A stretch of DNA of 64,000 bases from Streptomyces achromogenes (GCF_030816715.1 NZ_JAUSYH010000001.1:3348001-3412000); one strand, 5' to 3'; shown: positions 16,500 through 25,041, counted from the stretch's first letter. The notes: generated from the letters alone by a model not told the origin. Program-made: numbers and translations.

Positions 16500-17665
16500 G
16501 CGTCCGCGACGAGTTCGTAGGAGCGCAGCCGCAAAGCGCCGCGGTGGGCGTGACTGGTGAGCATCAACTCGTCGGCGCCGGTGCGCTTGTGCAGGTCGTC
16601 GAGGCCGGTGCGCACCTCGTCGGCGGTGCCGTGGATGATGTTCGCCGTCCAGGAGTCGACGAACTCGCGCTCCAGCGGGCCGAGTCGGGTTGCCTCCGCC
16701 TCCTCGGGGGACGGGAACAGGCCGGGGCGGCCGCTGCGCAGCCGGACCATGTTGACGCCGGTGGCCAGGACCTGGCGGCGGGCCTCGCGCTCGTCGTCGG
16801 CGGCGAGCACGGAGACGCCGATCAGGGCGTAGGGCTCGGCGAGCACCTCGGAGGGCCGGAACGACGCCCGGTACAGGTCGAGGGCGGGCACGGTGTTCTG
16901 CGCGGAGAAGTGGTGCGCGAAGGCGAAGGGCAGGCCGAGCTCGCCGGCCAGGCGGGCGCTGAAGCCGGAGGAGCCGAGCAGCCAGATCGGCGGCCGGTGC
17001 GCCGACTGCACTCCGCCGGGGGAGGTGCCCTGGACCGGGCCGGGGATGGCGTGCACCCTGCGGTAGGGATGGCCGTCGGGGAAGTCGTCGTCCAGGAAGC
17101 GGGTGAGCTCGGCGAGCTGCTCGGGGAAGTCGTCGGCGCCCTCGTGCAGGGCGGCGGTCCGGCGGAGGGCGGCCGCGGTGCCTCCGTCGGTGCCGGGGGC
17201 GCGGCCGAGGCCGAGGTCCACACGGCGGGGGGCCAGCGCCTCCAGGGTGCCGAACTGCTCGGCGATGACGAGGGGCGCGTGGTTGGGCAGCATCACGCCG
17301 CCGGAGCCGAGCCGGATGCGGTCGGTGTGGGCGGCGAGGTGGGCGAGGATCACCGCGGGTGAGGACGAGGCGACGCCGGGCATCGAGTGGTGCTCGGCGA
17401 CCCAGTAGCGGTGGAAGCCGCGCGACTCGGTGAACCGGGCGAGGTCGACGCTGGTGCGCAGGGCGTCGGTGGCGGTGCGGCCGGAGCCGACGGTGACCAG
17501 GTCCAGTACGGACAGGGGGGTCGGGGCGCTGCCCCGCGCCGTGCCGCGGATCCCGTCCGCCGCCGCGGATCCGTCCGCCGCCGTGGTCCCGTCGGCGGCC
17601 GTCGTCCCGCCTGCCGTCGTCGCGCCGGCCGGCTCGGCCTGTGCCGGCGTCTCTTCTGCGGCCAC
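16478..17665 (-). CDS. LLM-class flavin-dependent oxidoreductase
   Basis: Luciferase-like monooxygenase of 395 residues using reduced FMN or F420. The first 48 residues are a low-complexity Ala/Gly/Thr/Asp-rich extension with repeats of TTAADG. The domain then begins [21 protein letters not shown], followed by [44 protein letters not shown] and [13 protein letters not shown], all typical of the family. Without the extension the length (about 345) is normal. GTG 17665 has AGGAGGA just upstream. The stop overlaps the c-di-GMP gene tail to tail. Substrate unknown. Confidence 0.9.
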   Translation of the reverse strand: MAAEETPAQAEPAGATTAGGTTAADGTTAADGSAAADGIRGTARGSAPTPLSVLDLVTVGSGRTATDALRTSVDLARFTESRGFHRYWVAEHHSMPGVASSSPAVILAHLAAHTDRIRLGSGGVMLPNHAPLVIAEQFGTLEALAPRRVDLGLGRAPGTDGGTAAALRRTAALHEGADDFPEQLAELTRFLDDDFPDGHPYRRVHAIPGPVQGTSPGGVQSAHRPPIWLLGSSGFSARLAGELGLPFAFAHHFSAQNTVPALDLYRASFRPSEVLAEPYALIGVSVLAADDEREARRQVLATGVNMVRLRSGRPGLFPSPEEAEATRLGPLEREFVDSWTANIIHGTADEVRTGLDDLHKRTGADELMLTSHAHRGALRLRSYELVADAYGLPTA

Positions 17666-17809
17666 GGGGGTCCTCCTGTCGTCAGCCGTGTGCTGTCCTC
17701 GCAGCGCTAACAGGAGGGTGTCCCCGCTTATTCCCCGCGGACCGGGACCGGCGGCAGAGCGGACGCACGCCCGGCGTCGGAGGGCGGCCCACCCGGCGTC
17801 GTACCGGCC

Positions 17810-18541
17810 TCACACCTGGACGACGGGCTCCCGGGTGAACAGGGCGCCGAGGCCCGGCGCGTTCACCCGCCGGTCGGTGAGGCGCAGTGCCTCCCACACC
17901 GTGACCTGGTTGGCGGTGAGGACCGGTTTGGCGAGCTCCTTCTCCAGCTCCGGCAGGTACGCGGCCGTGTGCAGGGCGGTGCCGGGCAGCAGGACCGCCT
18001 GCGCCTCGGGGGAGTCGGCCGCCCGTGCGAGCGCGAACACCTCCGCCTCGCCCCAGGCGCCCACCTCGGCCGCCGTGACGATCCCGGCGCTGTGGACGCC
18101 GGTCACCCCGACGCCGCCCGCCCGGAGGAAGTCCGCGAAGAGGGCGGCCACGTCGTCCGGGTAGGCCGCCGCGACGGCCACGCGTGCGGCCCCGAGCTCC
18201 CGGGCCGCCCGTACGAAGGCGAACGAGGTCGAGGAGGCCGGCGTTCCGGCGCTGGTGGCCAGGGCGCGCACCTGCTCCTGGGCGCCCTCCCAGCCGTGCA
18301 CGAAGCCGCCGCTGGTGCTCGCCCACACGATCGCCTCGACGCCCGCGAGCCGCAGTTGCGCGACGCCCTCCGCCAACTGCTCGGGCGCGCCCTTCGACCG
18401 CAGGGCGTCGACCCGGTGGGCGTCGCCGCCGGCGCCGGTGTGGACGAGGTCCAGCCGGACGTCGCTGCCCAGGAGCTGCTCGATGCGCGGGTAGTCGTCC
18501 TCGGCCGAGTGGCCCGGGTAGAGGAATCCGAGTGCGGTCAT
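17810..18541 (-). CDS. Maleate isomerase/Asp-Glu racemase family (EutA-like)
   Basis: Enzyme of 243 residues from the maleate cis-trans isomerase/arylmalonate decarboxylase/Asp-Glu racemase fold. The N-terminus is MTALGFLYPGHSAEDDYPRIE. IVWASTSGGFVHGWEGA replaces the usual Cys with Ser/Thr at the first catalytic position. LLPGTALHTAAYLPELEKEL and PVLTANQVTVWEALRL are family-typical C-terminal motifs. Related proteins named EutA occur in ectoine/hydroxyectoine catabolic clusters, which fits the importer 2.3 kb away; alternatively it is a maleate isomerase. The canonical catalytic Cys pair is not clearly present, so activity needs testing. ATG has GAAAGG eight bases upstream. Confidence 0.8.
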   Translation of the reverse strand: MTALGFLYPGHSAEDDYPRIEQLLGSDVRLDLVHTGAGGDAHRVDALRSKGAPEQLAEGVAQLRLAGVEAIVWASTSGGFVHGWEGAQEQVRALATSAGTPASSTSFAFVRAARELGAARVAVAAAYPDDVAALFADFLRAGGVGVTGVHSAGIVTAAEVGAWGEAEVFALARAADSPEAQAVLLPGTALHTAAYLPELEKELAKPVLTANQVTVWEALRLTDRRVNAPGLGALFTREPVVQV

Positions 18542-18655
18542 GTCCAGCCTTTCCTGCTGCTCTTCTCCCGGCAGTGCCGGCGGCGGGTCCCGCGGCGGGA
18601 GCCGGCCTCCGGCGGTTCGGTGGGCCGCACGCGCGCCGGGATGTCCGGCGGCGCT

Positions 18656-18733
18656 CCACGGTCCCACCGCCCGGGTACCCAGTCGGCGCAACGCCGCCCA
18701 CACGGTCACCTGGTTGGCCGAGATGAGCGGGTT
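18656..18733 (-). pseudogene. C-terminal remnant of a second maleate-isomerase/EutA paralogue
   Basis: Reading the minus strand upstream of the intact gene gives NPLISANQVTVWAALRRLG followed by TRAVGPW. This matches the intact gene's own C-terminus (PVLTANQVTVWEALRLTDRR). The frame runs without a stop into the intact gene, but nothing upstream resembles the rest of the family. It is best read as the stump of a deleted tandem copy. The rest of 18542-18977 is the divergent promoter region of the dehydrogenase. Confidence 0.7.
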
Positions 18734-18977
18734 ACGAGGTGGGGCCGCCCGCCGGGGACGCTCGGCCCGCCTCTGCCGGGCACTCCCCCCGGGGTCCGCC
18801 CACGCAGCGGGGCCCGCGCGGCGCCGGTGGGCAACGTGCCGTCGGCGCAGCCGTGTTGACGACGGTGGCTCCCGATGCCAACGTGGTCGAACCGCGCACG
18901 TCATCATCCGCACGCACGTCAGAATCCGCGCACGTCGGTATCCGCGCCCGTCGGACGCGCCTGGGAAGGGACACCGG

Positions 18978-19973
18978 ATGGCCGCCGTCCCCCCGTCCCC
19001 CGCCACGCCGCCTCCCGCCGCCCTTCCCACCCCACCCACGCTCCTCGTCCTCGACGCGGACCCGCCGCCCCGGCTGGGGCGGCTCACCGGGCGGGTCCGG
19101 GTGGTGCACACCGACGAGGCCTCGCTCGCCGAGCGGCTGCCGGCCGCCGACGTCCTGCTGGTCTGGGACTTCACCTCGCACGCGGTGCGCGACGCCTGGC
19201 CCGGCGAGGGCCCGCGGCCGCGCTGGGTGCACACGGCGAGCGCGGGCGTGGACCACCTGATGTGTCCTGAACTCACCGCGTCGGACACGGTGGTGACGAA
19301 CGCCCGCGGCGTGTTCGACGAGCCCATCGCCGAGTACGTCGCCGCGCTGGTGCTGGCGATGGCGAAGGACCTGCCCCTGACCTGGGAGCTCCAGCAGCGG
19401 GGCGAGTGGCGGCACCGGGAGGGCCGGCGGGTCGCCGGGACCCGGGCCGTCGTGGTCGGGTCGGGGCCGATCGGGCGGTCCGTCGCCCGCACGCTGAAGG
19501 CGCTCGGCATCACCGCGTCGGTCGTCGGCCGCGTCCCGCGGACCGGCATCCACGGCCCCGACGACCTGGACCGGCTGCTGGCCCGCGCCGACTGGGTGGT
19601 CGCGGCCGCGCCGCTCACCGAGCAGACGCGGGGCATGTTCGACCTCCGGCGGTTCGGCGTGATGCAGCCCTCGGCCCGGTTCGTGAACGTCGGCCGCGGG
19701 CAGTTGGTCGTGGAGGAGGCGCTGGTGCAGGCCCTGGAGCGGCGGTGGATCGCCGGCGCCGCCCTGGACGTCCTCACCTCGGAGCCGCTGCCTCGCGACA
19801 GCCCGCTGTGGCGGATGCCGGGGCTGCTGGTCTCGCCCCACATGAGCGGCGACACGGTCGGCTGGCGGGACGACCTCGGCGCGCAGTTCGTCGAGTTGTT
19901 CGAGCGGTGGGCGGTGGGCCGGCCGCTGAGGAACGTGGTCGACAAGCGACGCGGATACGTGCCCGGCCACTGA
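18978..19973 (+). CDS. D-2-hydroxyacid dehydrogenase
   Basis: NAD(P)-dependent 2-hydroxyacid dehydrogenase of 331 residues. The substrate domain has WVHTASAGVDHL and VTNARGVFDEPIAEYVAALVL. The Rossmann loop is AVVVGSGPIGRSVARTLKAL. NVGRGQLVVEEAL carries the catalytic Arg region. DVLTSEPLPRDSPLW supplies the Glu, and VSPHMSG the His. The N-terminal 20 residues are Pro/Ala-rich. ATG 18978 has GAAGGGA six bases upstream. Adjacency to the racemase-fold enzyme, cupin and importer suggests processing of an imported organic acid or ectoine-derived compound (inference). Confidence 0.9.
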   Translation: MAAVPPSPATPPPAALPTPPTLLVLDADPPPRLGRLTGRVRVVHTDEASLAERLPAADVLLVWDFTSHAVRDAWPGEGPRPRWVHTASAGVDHLMCPELTASDTVVTNARGVFDEPIAEYVAALVLAMAKDLPLTWELQQRGEWRHREGRRVAGTRAVVVGSGPIGRSVARTLKALGITASVVGRVPRTGIHGPDDLDRLLARADWVVAAAPLTEQTRGMFDLRRFGVMQPSARFVNVGRGQLVVEEALVQALERRWIAGAALDVLTSEPLPRDSPLWRMPGLLVSPHMSGDTVGWRDDLGAQFVELFERWAVGRPLRNVVDKRRGYVPGH

Positions 19974-20038
19974 CGTCCCGTCGCTGCGCATGCGTCGCCC
20001 CGGGCGTCTCAGGCGTGGTCCGTAGCCATGCATGCGTG

Positions 20039-20101
20039 GCCCGGGACGACTCAAGCGTGACCCGGGACGGCTCAGGCGTGCCCCCGGACGGCTCAGGCGT
20101 G
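20039..20101. repeat. 21-bp tandem repeat at cupin 3' end
   Basis: Three units of the form CCCGGGACGGCTCAGGCGTG, with a weaker copy before them. The last unit supplies the final codons and stop of the cupin gene. Confidence 0.75.
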
Positions 20102-20590
20102 GTCCGGGGCGGTGCGGCGCAGCTCGTCACGCCAGAGGGCGCTGTCGACGTAGTGGTTGTCGTAGCGTTCGGAGCTCGCGCGGATCTCCTCGACGCCCGC
20201 CTCGCCGTGGTGCACGCGCTCCAGCAGCCGGTAGTAGTCGAAGCGGTGGAGTCCCGGCGTGAAGAGGACGAGCAGTTCGGCGGTGCTGCCGGGAGCCGGC
20301 GCGAAGGCGTGCGGGACGGTCGGCGGAACGGTCAGGAAGTCGCCCGGGTCCAGCGTGCGCACCTCGTCGCCGACCAGGAACCGCATCCGGCCGTCCAGGA
20401 CGTAGAACACCTCGGTCGCCCTGGTGTGGAAGTGCGCCGGAGCGCCGGGTGAGCCCTCGGCGAAGGTCGCCTTGTTGGCGGTGAGCGCCCCACTCGTGGC
20501 GTCCGCGTCGGCGAGCAGCGTGATCAGGCTGAGGGCGCCGTCCTGGAGGGTCTCGGCCTGGCCGGAGCGGACGACGAGGGGGCTGTTCAT
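20093..20590 (-). CDS. Cupin-domain protein
   Basis: A 165-residue single-domain cupin. Motif 1 is PAHFHTRATEVFYVLDGRMRF with the metal-binding His pair and Glu; motif 2 is GDFLTVPPTVPHAF with the fourth ligand. Such proteins are small dioxygenases, isomerases or sensors. An in-frame extension upstream to 20704 looks non-coding; ATG 20590 was chosen for its GGGAG site. It faces the dehydrogenase gene and is divergent from the importer operon, sharing a 276-bp promoter region with it. Confidence 0.87.
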   Translation of the reverse strand: MNSPLVVRSGQAETLQDGALSLITLLADADATSGALTANKATFAEGSPGAPAHFHTRATEVFYVLDGRMRFLVGDEVRTLDPGDFLTVPPTVPHAFAPAPGSTAELLVLFTPGLHRFDYYRLLERVHHGEAGVEEIRASSERYDNHYVDSALWRDELRRTAPDHA

Positions 20591-20668
20591 GGGAACTCCC
20601 GGAGATCGGCGGGCGGTCCGCGTGCTGCGGCCGTCGGACCCGTCACCCATGAATCTAGGCCCATGAAA

Positions 20669-20709
20669 GACCCATCGTATGGTGCATTGGGATGCCGTTC
20701 TCATGGGTC
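20669..20709. promoter_or_regulatory. Inverted repeat between cupin and importer operon
   Basis: GACCCAT (20669-20675) and ATGGGTC (20703-20709) are perfect 7-bp arms 27 bp apart, with an additional imperfect dyad (GGTGCATTGGGATGCC) between them. This fits an IclR-type operator placed to control both divergent units; the IclR gene is the last one of the locus. Confidence 0.45.
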
Positions 20710-20866
20710 AATCCGGGTCGGTGCGCGGGTCGGCGGCTGCGGCCTCACCGGGGTCTGAGCAGCGCGGGACGCCACGCGCCGGCCGCCCGCGCCGGCCGGG
20801 CCGGGAAAGCCTTCGCGCGGTCCTTCGCGAGGCCTTTCGCGACGAACGGGGCCGGAAGCGATCCGC

Positions 20867-21826
20867 ATGACTCGCCGGAAGCCGGGTAGCGGCGCGCCCA
20901 TGGCTCGACCACAAGCACATCGATCAGGAACCGGCCCCCGACCCCACAGAGGACCCAGCCGCCGCTCACTGCTCGCGGCGGCGGTGTCGCTGAGCGCCGC
21001 CGGGGGTCTGGGGGCGGCCGGCTGCAGCCGCGTCCCGGACGACGGAAAGGTTCTGGGGGGCAGCCTTCTGGACACCCTGCGCAAGCAGGGGTCCGTGAAG
21101 ATCGGCATCGCCAGCGAACCGCCCTTCGGGTACGTCGGGGACGACGGTCAGGCCACCGGGGAAGCGCCCGCGATCGCGCGGGTGGTCTTCAAGCGGCTCG
21201 GCATCGACGACGTGGAGCCGGTGCCGGTGGACTTCGGCGCCCTCATACCGGGGCTCAAGGCCCGGCAGTTCGATGTGGTGTCCGCCGGCATGTACATCAA
21301 CCCGGTCCGGTGCGAGCAGGTGCTCTTCGCCGACCCGGACTATCTGATGCTGGACTCCTTCATCGTGCGCAAGGGCAATCCGCACGGCATCAGGACGTAC
21401 GACGACGTCAAGAAGAAGGGGCTCAAGCTCGCCTCCGGGAAGGCGTACGCCCAGATCGACTACGCCAAGGCCGCAGGCATCAAGGACGTGCTGGTCCTGC
21501 CCGACCAGGTGGCCGGTCTGGACGCGGTGGCCCAGGGCCGGGTGGACGCCTTCGCGGGCACCCGCATCACGGTGAAGTCGGCGGTGGAGAGTTCCGGACG
21601 GGTGTCCGCGACCGAGCCGTTCCAGCCCGTGGTGGACGGCGCACCGGCCTACGGCGCGGGCGGCTTCGCCTTCCGGCAGTCCGAGAAGAACTTCCGTGAC
21701 GCGTTCAACGGGGAACTGCTGAAGCTCAAGAAGGACGACTACCGGGAACTCCTCCGGATCGTCGGCCCCTTCGGCTTCGAGAGGGCCGACATGACGGACC
21801 TCACGGCGAAGGAGCTGTGCGGCTGA
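20867..21826 (+). CDS. ehuB: Solute-binding lipoprotein of amino-acid/ectoine ABC importer
   Basis: Extracytoplasmic binding protein of 319 residues. A twin-arginine motif (SRRSLLAAAVSLSAAGG) leads to a lipobox ending AAGC, giving a Tat lipoprotein. The mature domain is family 3 type: GSVKIGIASEPPFGYVGDDGQATGEAPAIA, GLKARQFDVVSAGMYINPVRCEQVLFADPD and a hinge near QGRVDAFAGTRITV. The gene order binding protein-permease-permease-ATPase and these motifs match EhuB of ectoine/hydroxyectoine importers. A general polar amino-acid transporter is the alternative. ATG 20867 was chosen; ATG 20900 is possible. Confidence 0.7.
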   Translation: MTRRKPGSGAPMARPQAHRSGTGPRPHRGPSRRSLLAAAVSLSAAGGLGAAGCSRVPDDGKVLGGSLLDTLRKQGSVKIGIASEPPFGYVGDDGQATGEAPAIARVVFKRLGIDDVEPVPVDFGALIPGLKARQFDVVSAGMYINPVRCEQVLFADPDYLMLDSFIVRKGNPHGIRTYDDVKKKGLKLASGKAYAQIDYAKAAGIKDVLVLPDQVAGLDAVAQGRVDAFAGTRITVKSAVESSGRVSATEPFQPVVDGAPAYGAGGFAFRQSEKNFRDAFNGELLKLKKDDYRELLRIVGPFGFERADMTDLTAKELCG

Positions 21827-22569
21827 TGATGAGTTCCGAGTTCTTCACCACCTGGTTCCTGCCGGGCATCTGGGTCACCGTCCAGGTGACGGTGTACGCG
21901 GCGGCCCTCGGCGCGGCCATCTCGTTCGGGATCGGGCTGGCCCGCGGGTCGCGGTACTGGATCGTCCGTTTCGTCGCCGGGATCTACTTCGAGGTCTTCC
22001 GGGGCATGTCGGCGCTGGTGCTGATGTTCTGGATGTTCTTCGCGCTGCCCCTGTTCGGCTGGCAGCTGGTGCCCATGTGGGCCGGTGTCAGCGCGCTCGG
22101 CCTGACCTACGGCGCCTACGGCTCCGAGATCGTCCGCGGGTCCCTGGCCGCTGTCTCCCCGGCGCAGAAGGAGGCGGGCGTCGCGCTCAACTTCACCCGG
22201 CTGCAGCGGCTGCGCCTGATCGAACTGCCGCAGGCCTGGCCCGAGATGGTGCCGCCGTTCAACAACCTGCTGATCGAGCTGCTGAAGGGCACCGCCCTGG
22301 TCTCGGTCATCACGGTGGCCGACATGACGTTCGCCGGCAACCTGGTCCGGCTGGGCACCAACGAGACCACCCCGGTCTACACCCTGCTGCTGGTCCTGTA
22401 CTTCGTCCTCGCCTTCCTCATCACCCGCGGCATGCGGCTGCTGGAGCGCAGGGCCAAGGCGGGGGTCGGGCAGCGGCCCGAGAAGACCGGCGGGAGCACC
22501 CGCACGTCCGGCGCGCGCGGCGAACGCCTGCCCGCCGGTTCGCAGTCCGCGGCAGGAGGCACGGCATGA
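21826..22569 (+). CDS. ehuC: ABC importer permease
   Basis: Inner-membrane permease of 247 residues, HisM/GlnP-like. Several hydrophobic helices are visible (WVTVQVTVYAAALGAAISFGIGL, ALVLMFWMFFALPLF). The ATPase-coupling EAA loop is EAGVALNFTRLQRLRLIELPQAW. LLIELLKGTALVSVITVADM follows. The C-terminus is a charged Arg/Gly-rich tail. The start ATG overlaps the ehuB stop (TGATG), and GAAGGAG lies about ten bases before it. It pairs with the next gene to form the channel. Confidence 0.78.
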   Translation: MMSSEFFTTWFLPGIWVTVQVTVYAAALGAAISFGIGLARGSRYWIVRFVAGIYFEVFRGMSALVLMFWMFFALPLFGWQLVPMWAGVSALGLTYGAYGSEIVRGSLAAVSPAQKEAGVALNFTRLQRLRLIELPQAWPEMVPPFNNLLIELLKGTALVSVITVADMTFAGNLVRLGTNETTPVYTLLLVLYFVLAFLITRGMRLLERRAKAGVGQRPEKTGGSTRTSGARGERLPAGSQSAAGGTA

Positions 22570-23213
22570 GCTGGGACTGGAACGTCGTGGACGACTTCAT
22601 GCCGCGCTTCTGGGACGGCGTGCTCGTCACCCTGCAGGCGCTGGCCGTCGGCACGCTGATCGCCTTCGCGCTGGGACTGGTGTGGGCGCTGGCCCAGCGG
22701 TCCGGGCGGGTGTGGGTGCGCTGGCCGGTCGTCGCCGTCACGGAGTTCATCCGCAACACGCCGCTGCTGGTGCAGCTGTTCTTCCTCTTCTACGTGGTGC
22801 CGAACTTCGGCCCCTCGATGTCGCCGCTCACCACCGGCATCGTCGGCCTCGGTCTGCACTACTCCACCTACACCGCCGAGGTCTATCGCGCGGGCATCGA
22901 CGGCGTGCCCGCCGGCCAGTGGGAGGCGGCCACGGCGCTGAGCCTGTCCAAGGGCCGCACCTGGCGGGTGGTGATCCTCCCGCAGGCGATCCGCCGGGTC
23001 GTCCCGCCGCTGGGCAACTACGTCATCGCCATGCTGAAGGACTCTCCGATGATCGCGACCATCGGCGCCTTCGACATGCTCGGCGAGGCCCAGACCTTCA
23101 GCAACGAGACCTTCACCACGGAGGCGCTGACCGTCGTCGGCGTGGCGTTCATCGTCATCGCCTACCCCGCCTCCCTTCTGATCCGAGCCCTGGAGCGACG
23201 CCTTGTCCGCTGA
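22566..23213 (+). CDS. ehuD: ABC importer permease
   Basis: Second permease, 215 residues. Helices include GVLVTLQALAVGTLIAFALGLVW and VQLFFLFYVVPNF. The EAA loop is EAATALSLSKGRTWRVVILPQAI. YVIAMLKDSPMIATIGAFDML is family-typical. ATG overlaps the ehuC stop as ATGA with AGGAGG upstream, so the pair is translationally coupled. It is expected to heterodimerise with EhuC. Confidence 0.78.
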   Translation: MSWDWNVVDDFMPRFWDGVLVTLQALAVGTLIAFALGLVWALAQRSGRVWVRWPVVAVTEFIRNTPLLVQLFFLFYVVPNFGPSMSPLTTGIVGLGLHYSTYTAEVYRAGIDGVPAGQWEAATALSLSKGRTWRVVILPQAIRRVVPPLGNYVIAMLKDSPMIATIGAFDMLGEAQTFSNETFTTEALTVVGVAFIVIAYPASLLIRALERRLVR

Positions 23214-24027
23214 CACCGATCCCGCACAGACCCTCGAGTCCCTCGCCAACCCGCCGGTGGACGGTCGTGAGCTGATCCGCTTCGACCAGGTCACCAAGCG
23301 CTTCGGCGACAACACCGTCCTCGACCGGCTCGACTTCTCCGTCGACTCCGGCAAGCACGTCACGCTGATCGGCCCGTCGGGCTCCGGCAAGACGACGATC
23401 CTGCGGCTGCTGATGACCCTGGCCACGCCCGACGAGGGCACCATCAAGGTGGGCGGCGAGTACCTGACCCACGAGGAACGCGGGGGCAGACTGGTCCCGG
23501 CCGGCGAGAAGCACGTCCGCGAGGTCCGCAAGAACATCGGGATGGTCTTCCAGCAGTTCAACCTGTTCCCGAACATGAAGGTGCTGCGCAACATCACCGA
23601 GGCCCCCGTCACCGTCCTCGGCCTGTCCGCGGACGAGGCGGAACAGCGGGCGCGCGAGCTGCTCGAACTGGTCGGCCTGACCGAGCACATCGACAAGTAC
23701 CCGAGCCAGCTGTCCGGCGGGCAGCAGCAGCGGGTGGCGATCGCGCGGGCGCTGGCGATGCGGCCGCAGGTCCTGCTGCTGGACGAGGTGACCTCCGCGC
23801 TGGACCCGGAGCTGGTGGCCGGCGTCCTGGACGTGCTGCGGGACATCGCCCGCACCACCGACATCACGATGCTCTGCGTGACCCACGAGATGGGCTTCGC
23901 CCGGGACATCTCCGACCAGGTGCTGATGTTCGACTCGGGCCGTGTCATCGAGTCGGGCCCGCCGGAGAAGATGTTCAGCGATCCGGAGCAGGAGCGGACC
24001 CGGGAGTTCCTCAGCGCCGTCCTGTGA
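23203..24027 (+). CDS. ehuA: ABC importer ATPase
   Basis: ATP-binding subunit of 274 residues that powers the importer. Walker A is GPSGSGKTT, the Q-loop lies in GMVFQQFNLFPNMKV, the signature is LSGGQQQRVAIARALAM, Walker B is VLLLDEVTSALDPE, and the switch His is in CVTHEMGFARD. An N-terminal 25-residue extension precedes the domain. The start is TTG 23203, eleven bases inside ehuD, with GGAG seven bases upstream; no better start exists. It belongs to the four-gene operon 20867-24027. Confidence 0.82.
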   Translation: MSADTDPAQTLESLANPPVDGRELIRFDQVTKRFGDNTVLDRLDFSVDSGKHVTLIGPSGSGKTTILRLLMTLATPDEGTIKVGGEYLTHEERGGRLVPAGEKHVREVRKNIGMVFQQFNLFPNMKVLRNITEAPVTVLGLSADEAEQRARELLELVGLTEHIDKYPSQLSGGQQQRVAIARALAMRPQVLLLDEVTSALDPELVAGVLDVLRDIARTTDITMLCVTHEMGFARDISDQVLMFDSGRVIESGPPEKMFSDPEQERTREFLSAVL

Positions 24028-24090
24028 CGACTCCTGACGTGAGCCGGGGGGCGGGGCGACGCGAGCCGGCATTCCGGGCCGGCGCCGCCC

Positions 24091-24118
24091 CCGGTACCCG
24101 GTACCCGGTACCCGGTTC
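24091..24118. repeat. 7-bp tandem repeat CCGGTAC
   Basis: Three exact and one degenerate copy of CCGGTAC in the spacer between the importer ATPase and the IclR gene. The rest of 24028-24282 shows only the palindrome at 24127. Confidence 0.7.
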
Positions 24119-24126
24119 GGGCCAAT

Positions 24127-24136
24127 GGCATATGCC
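24127..24136. promoter_or_regulatory. GGCATATGCC palindrome (copy 2)
   Basis: Same 13-base string (TGGCATATGCCGG) as at 12004-12016, about 150 bp before the IclR start. It is a candidate autoregulatory site, unproven. Confidence 0.3.
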
Positions 24137-24282
24137 GGTGGAACAGTCCGCTGTAGAGGGGGTCGGCAATCCCGCCGACGCCCCTCCCCGCAGGCCCGTC
24201 GCCGGTTATCGTGGTAGCGGTGCACTGACCGGATTACGGCCCATAGGCAAGCGCAGCCGACACAGCGAGCGCAGGGGGAACC

Positions 24283-25041
24283 GTGGCGCTGAAACACGAG
24301 CCGACCGCGCCGTACCACTCGACCCAGTACGCGCTGCGCGTCCTGGAGAGCGTGGCGCGGCACCCCACCGGAATCACCGACAGCCGACTCGCCCGTCTGA
24401 CCGGCCTCAGCCCGGAGCGCCTGACCACGCTCCTGCGGATGCTGCGCCGCGAGGGATACGTCGAGCAACTCGCCGACGGCGTGTACGTGACCGGTGACGC
24501 CCTCACCCGCCTCGGCTCCGCCCAGGACCACGACCAGGCCCTGCGCGCGAGGCTCCAGCACACCCTCGACCGGCTGCGCGACTCCGTCGGCGCGGCCGTC
24601 TACATCAGCCGGTACGTGGACGGCGAGGTCACCATCACCCAGTACGCGGACGGCCCCGCCACGCCGTCCGTCAACGAGTGGTTCGACTTCCGCCGCTCCG
24701 CGCACGCCACCGCGCTCGGCAAGAGCCTGCTCGGCCAGCTCGACCACAACGGCCGCCGCGACCACCTCTCCCGGCACAAGATGGCCCGGCTCACCTCGCG
24801 CACCATCACCAGCGACAAGCTGCTGCTCTCCCGTCTGGAGGCCCAGGCGCCCACCGTCCCGGTGCTCGACCTCCAGGAGTACGCGATCGGCACGGTCTGC
24901 GCGGCCGTCCCGATCACCGCCGGCTCCACGGCGGGTTGTCTGGCGCTCTCCCTGCCCGTCGCCCACGCCCACCGGCTCCGCCAGGCGGCCGAGACCCTGA
25001 ACAGGAACGCGGCGCCGGTACTGCTCTCGCTCGCCATCTGA
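24283..25041 (+). CDS. IclR-family transcriptional regulator
   Basis: Regulator of 252 residues. The N-terminal winged helix (about 10-70) reads LESVARHPTGITDSRLARLT, then ERLTTLLRMLRREGYVEQL. The C-terminal ligand domain has YISRYVDGEVTITQYADG, SAHATALGKSLLGQL and EYAIGTVCAAVPITAGST. IclR proteins usually control the neighbouring catabolic and uptake genes, here probably the importer, cupin and dehydrogenase. GTG 24283 follows AGGGGGAA. A terminator hairpin lies 10 bp after the stop. Confidence 0.92.
   Translation: MALKHEPTAPYHSTQYALRVLESVARHPTGITDSRLARLTGLSPERLTTLLRMLRREGYVEQLADGVYVTGDALTRLGSAQDHDQALRARLQHTLDRLRDSVGAAVYISRYVDGEVTITQYADGPATPSVNEWFDFRRSAHATALGKSLLGQLDHNGRRDHLSRHKMARLTSRTITSDKLLLSRLEAQAPTVPVLDLQEYAIGTVCAAVPITAGSTAGCLALSLPVAHAHRLRQAAETLNRNAAPVLLSLAI

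Noticed and set aside
17810..19945. 711-residue minus frame suggesting a fusion with the racemase-fold enzyme
   Set aside because: Only the last 243 residues and the short remnant look coding; the rest is antisense to the dehydrogenase gene.
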